The notes under the pieces are model-generated. The model was not told the origin of the DNA. It saw nothing but the letters and a program-made list of their open reading frames with translations, and searched no databases. Below are positions 6,719 to 6,905 of a DNA stretch of 6,905 bases, piece after piece. The stretch is from an uncultured Porphyromonas sp. (lineage in GTDB: Bacteria; Bacteroidota; Bacteroidia; Bacteroidales; Porphyromonadaceae), in contig CAMCJO010000119.1 in the NCBI GenBank assembly GCA_945875135.1, positions 1-6,905 on the forward strand. Direction: 5' to 3'. The position numbers were made by a program, and so were the translations under genes. Each line of letters opens with the position of its first letter. Within the stretch, counting starts at the first letter, position 1.

Positions 6719-6737
6719 CTAACCTCTAATCTCTATA
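6717..6737. repeat. Second heptad tandem repeat, CTCTAAY-like x3
   Basis: Three 7-bp units read CTCTAAC, CTCTAAT and CTCTATA. The unit length equals that of the first array although the sequence differs, which suggests that a similar process generated both. Confidence 0.6.
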
Positions 6738-6813
6738 ATGTATCAACCCTGCAAACGAACACACGCCCCACTCCATGTCTTCGCACATTCCAGTGTCAAG
6801 TGCAACACGGTTA

Positions 6814-6821
6814 CAAATGTA
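6814..6821 (-). promoter_or_regulatory. Possible minus-strand -7 promoter box in the rplS upstream region
   Basis: TACATTTG on the minus strand matches TAnnTTTG exactly. No TTG stands 19 bp upstream. It would transcribe leftward through the repeat cluster towards rplS, whose start is over 400 bp away; it could be a second distal rplS promoter, the start of a small RNA, or a chance match. Confidence 0.35.
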
Positions 6822-6823
6822 GG

Positions 6824-6846
6824 AAAAAAACTTCATAGGGAGTTTT
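6824..6846 (-). terminator. Weak terminator-like hairpin after the partial minus-strand gene
   Basis: On the minus strand AAAACT (6846-6841) pairs with AGTTTT (6832-6827) around an eight-base loop and runs into three more T residues. It lies 18 bp after the stop of the partial gene ending at 6865. The stem is short and AT-rich, so termination would be weak. Confidence 0.35.
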
Positions 6847-6851
6847 ATAGC

Positions 6852-6871
6852 CAGGGCTGACGCATTATAAT
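6852..6871 (+). repeat. 20-bp direct repeat, copy 2
   Basis: This segment differs from the copy at 6556-6575 at two of 20 positions (G for A at base 5, T for C at base 15). It overlaps the last codons and stop of the partial minus-strand gene, so a gene end is built on repeat sequence or the repeat inserted there. Confidence 0.6.
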
Positions 6872-6905
6872 TCCATTTCGAAGATTTCCTCTGGAGTCAT
6901 TCGTG
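6865..6905 (-). CDS. 3' end of an unidentified minus-strand gene (partial)
   Basis: From the window edge a minus-strand frame reads RMTPEEIFEMEL and stops at TAA (6867-6865). The frame is supported by a protein-like, acidic C-terminal helix and by a terminator-like hairpin beyond the stop. Thirteen codons are too few to identify the product, and the reading is uncertain without the rest of the gene. The final codons overlap repeat copy 2. Confidence 0.4.
   Translation of the reverse strand, partial: RMTPEEIFEMEL

Noticed and set aside
6651..6737. CRISPR array
   Set aside because: The repeats are 7-9 bp, contiguous and without spacers; no cas genes are present.
6623..6838. A 71-codon plus-strand open frame across the tandem repeats
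   Set aside because: Its sequence is mainly translated repeat units (WLLAVSYWLLAI), it has no promoter box or plausible domain, and it needs a GTG start.

Overview
The window looks like a piece of a Porphyromonas-type Bacteroidales chromosome. The evidence is Bacteroidota-style promoter boxes (TAnnTTTG) before several genes, no obvious Shine-Dalgarno sequences, moderate GC content, and the character of the proteins: a patatin fused to an outer-membrane barrel, a U32 protein and a lone rplS. The genus is inferred from general resemblance; no database comparison was made.

Positions 20-3265 (minus strand) hold a likely three-gene operon, read right to left. It encodes a U32-family protein (TrhP/RlhA/UbiU-like or PrtC-like), a small hotdog-fold acyl-CoA thioesterase, and a membrane-anchored PLD-superfamily protein built like cardiolipin synthase. 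The thioesterase stop and the PLD start are interlocked. The PLD-like protein has lost several catalytic residues of both HKD motifs and may be a pseudoenzyme.

Positions 3266-3398 form a short divergent promoter region with a perfect TAnnTTTG box for the rightward gene and two back-to-back boxes for the leftward operon. Positions 3399-5888 (plus strand) encode a secreted patatin-like phospholipase joined to a POTRA-like segment and a C-terminal outer-membrane beta-barrel, the layout of type Vd secretion proteins. A bidirectional hairpin terminator at 5956-5993 separates it from the convergent rplS gene (ribosomal protein L19, 6021-6386, minus strand).

Positions 6387-6864 carry no convincing gene. 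From left to right they hold a roughly 115-nt rplS leader with two hairpins, the rplS promoter (TTG, 19 bp, TACCTTTG), one copy of a 20-bp repeat, a small hairpin, a 12-bp palindrome, a cluster of short tandem repeats (7-, 9- and 7-bp units), a second possible minus-strand promoter, a weak terminator-like hairpin and the second copy of the 20-bp repeat. The last 41 bases are the 3' end of an unidentified minus-strand gene.

Most of the window is ordinary housekeeping and envelope-lipid content. The points most worth a second look are the degenerate PLD protein, the structured rplS leader, the repeat-rich intergenic region, and the almost leaderless U32 transcript.
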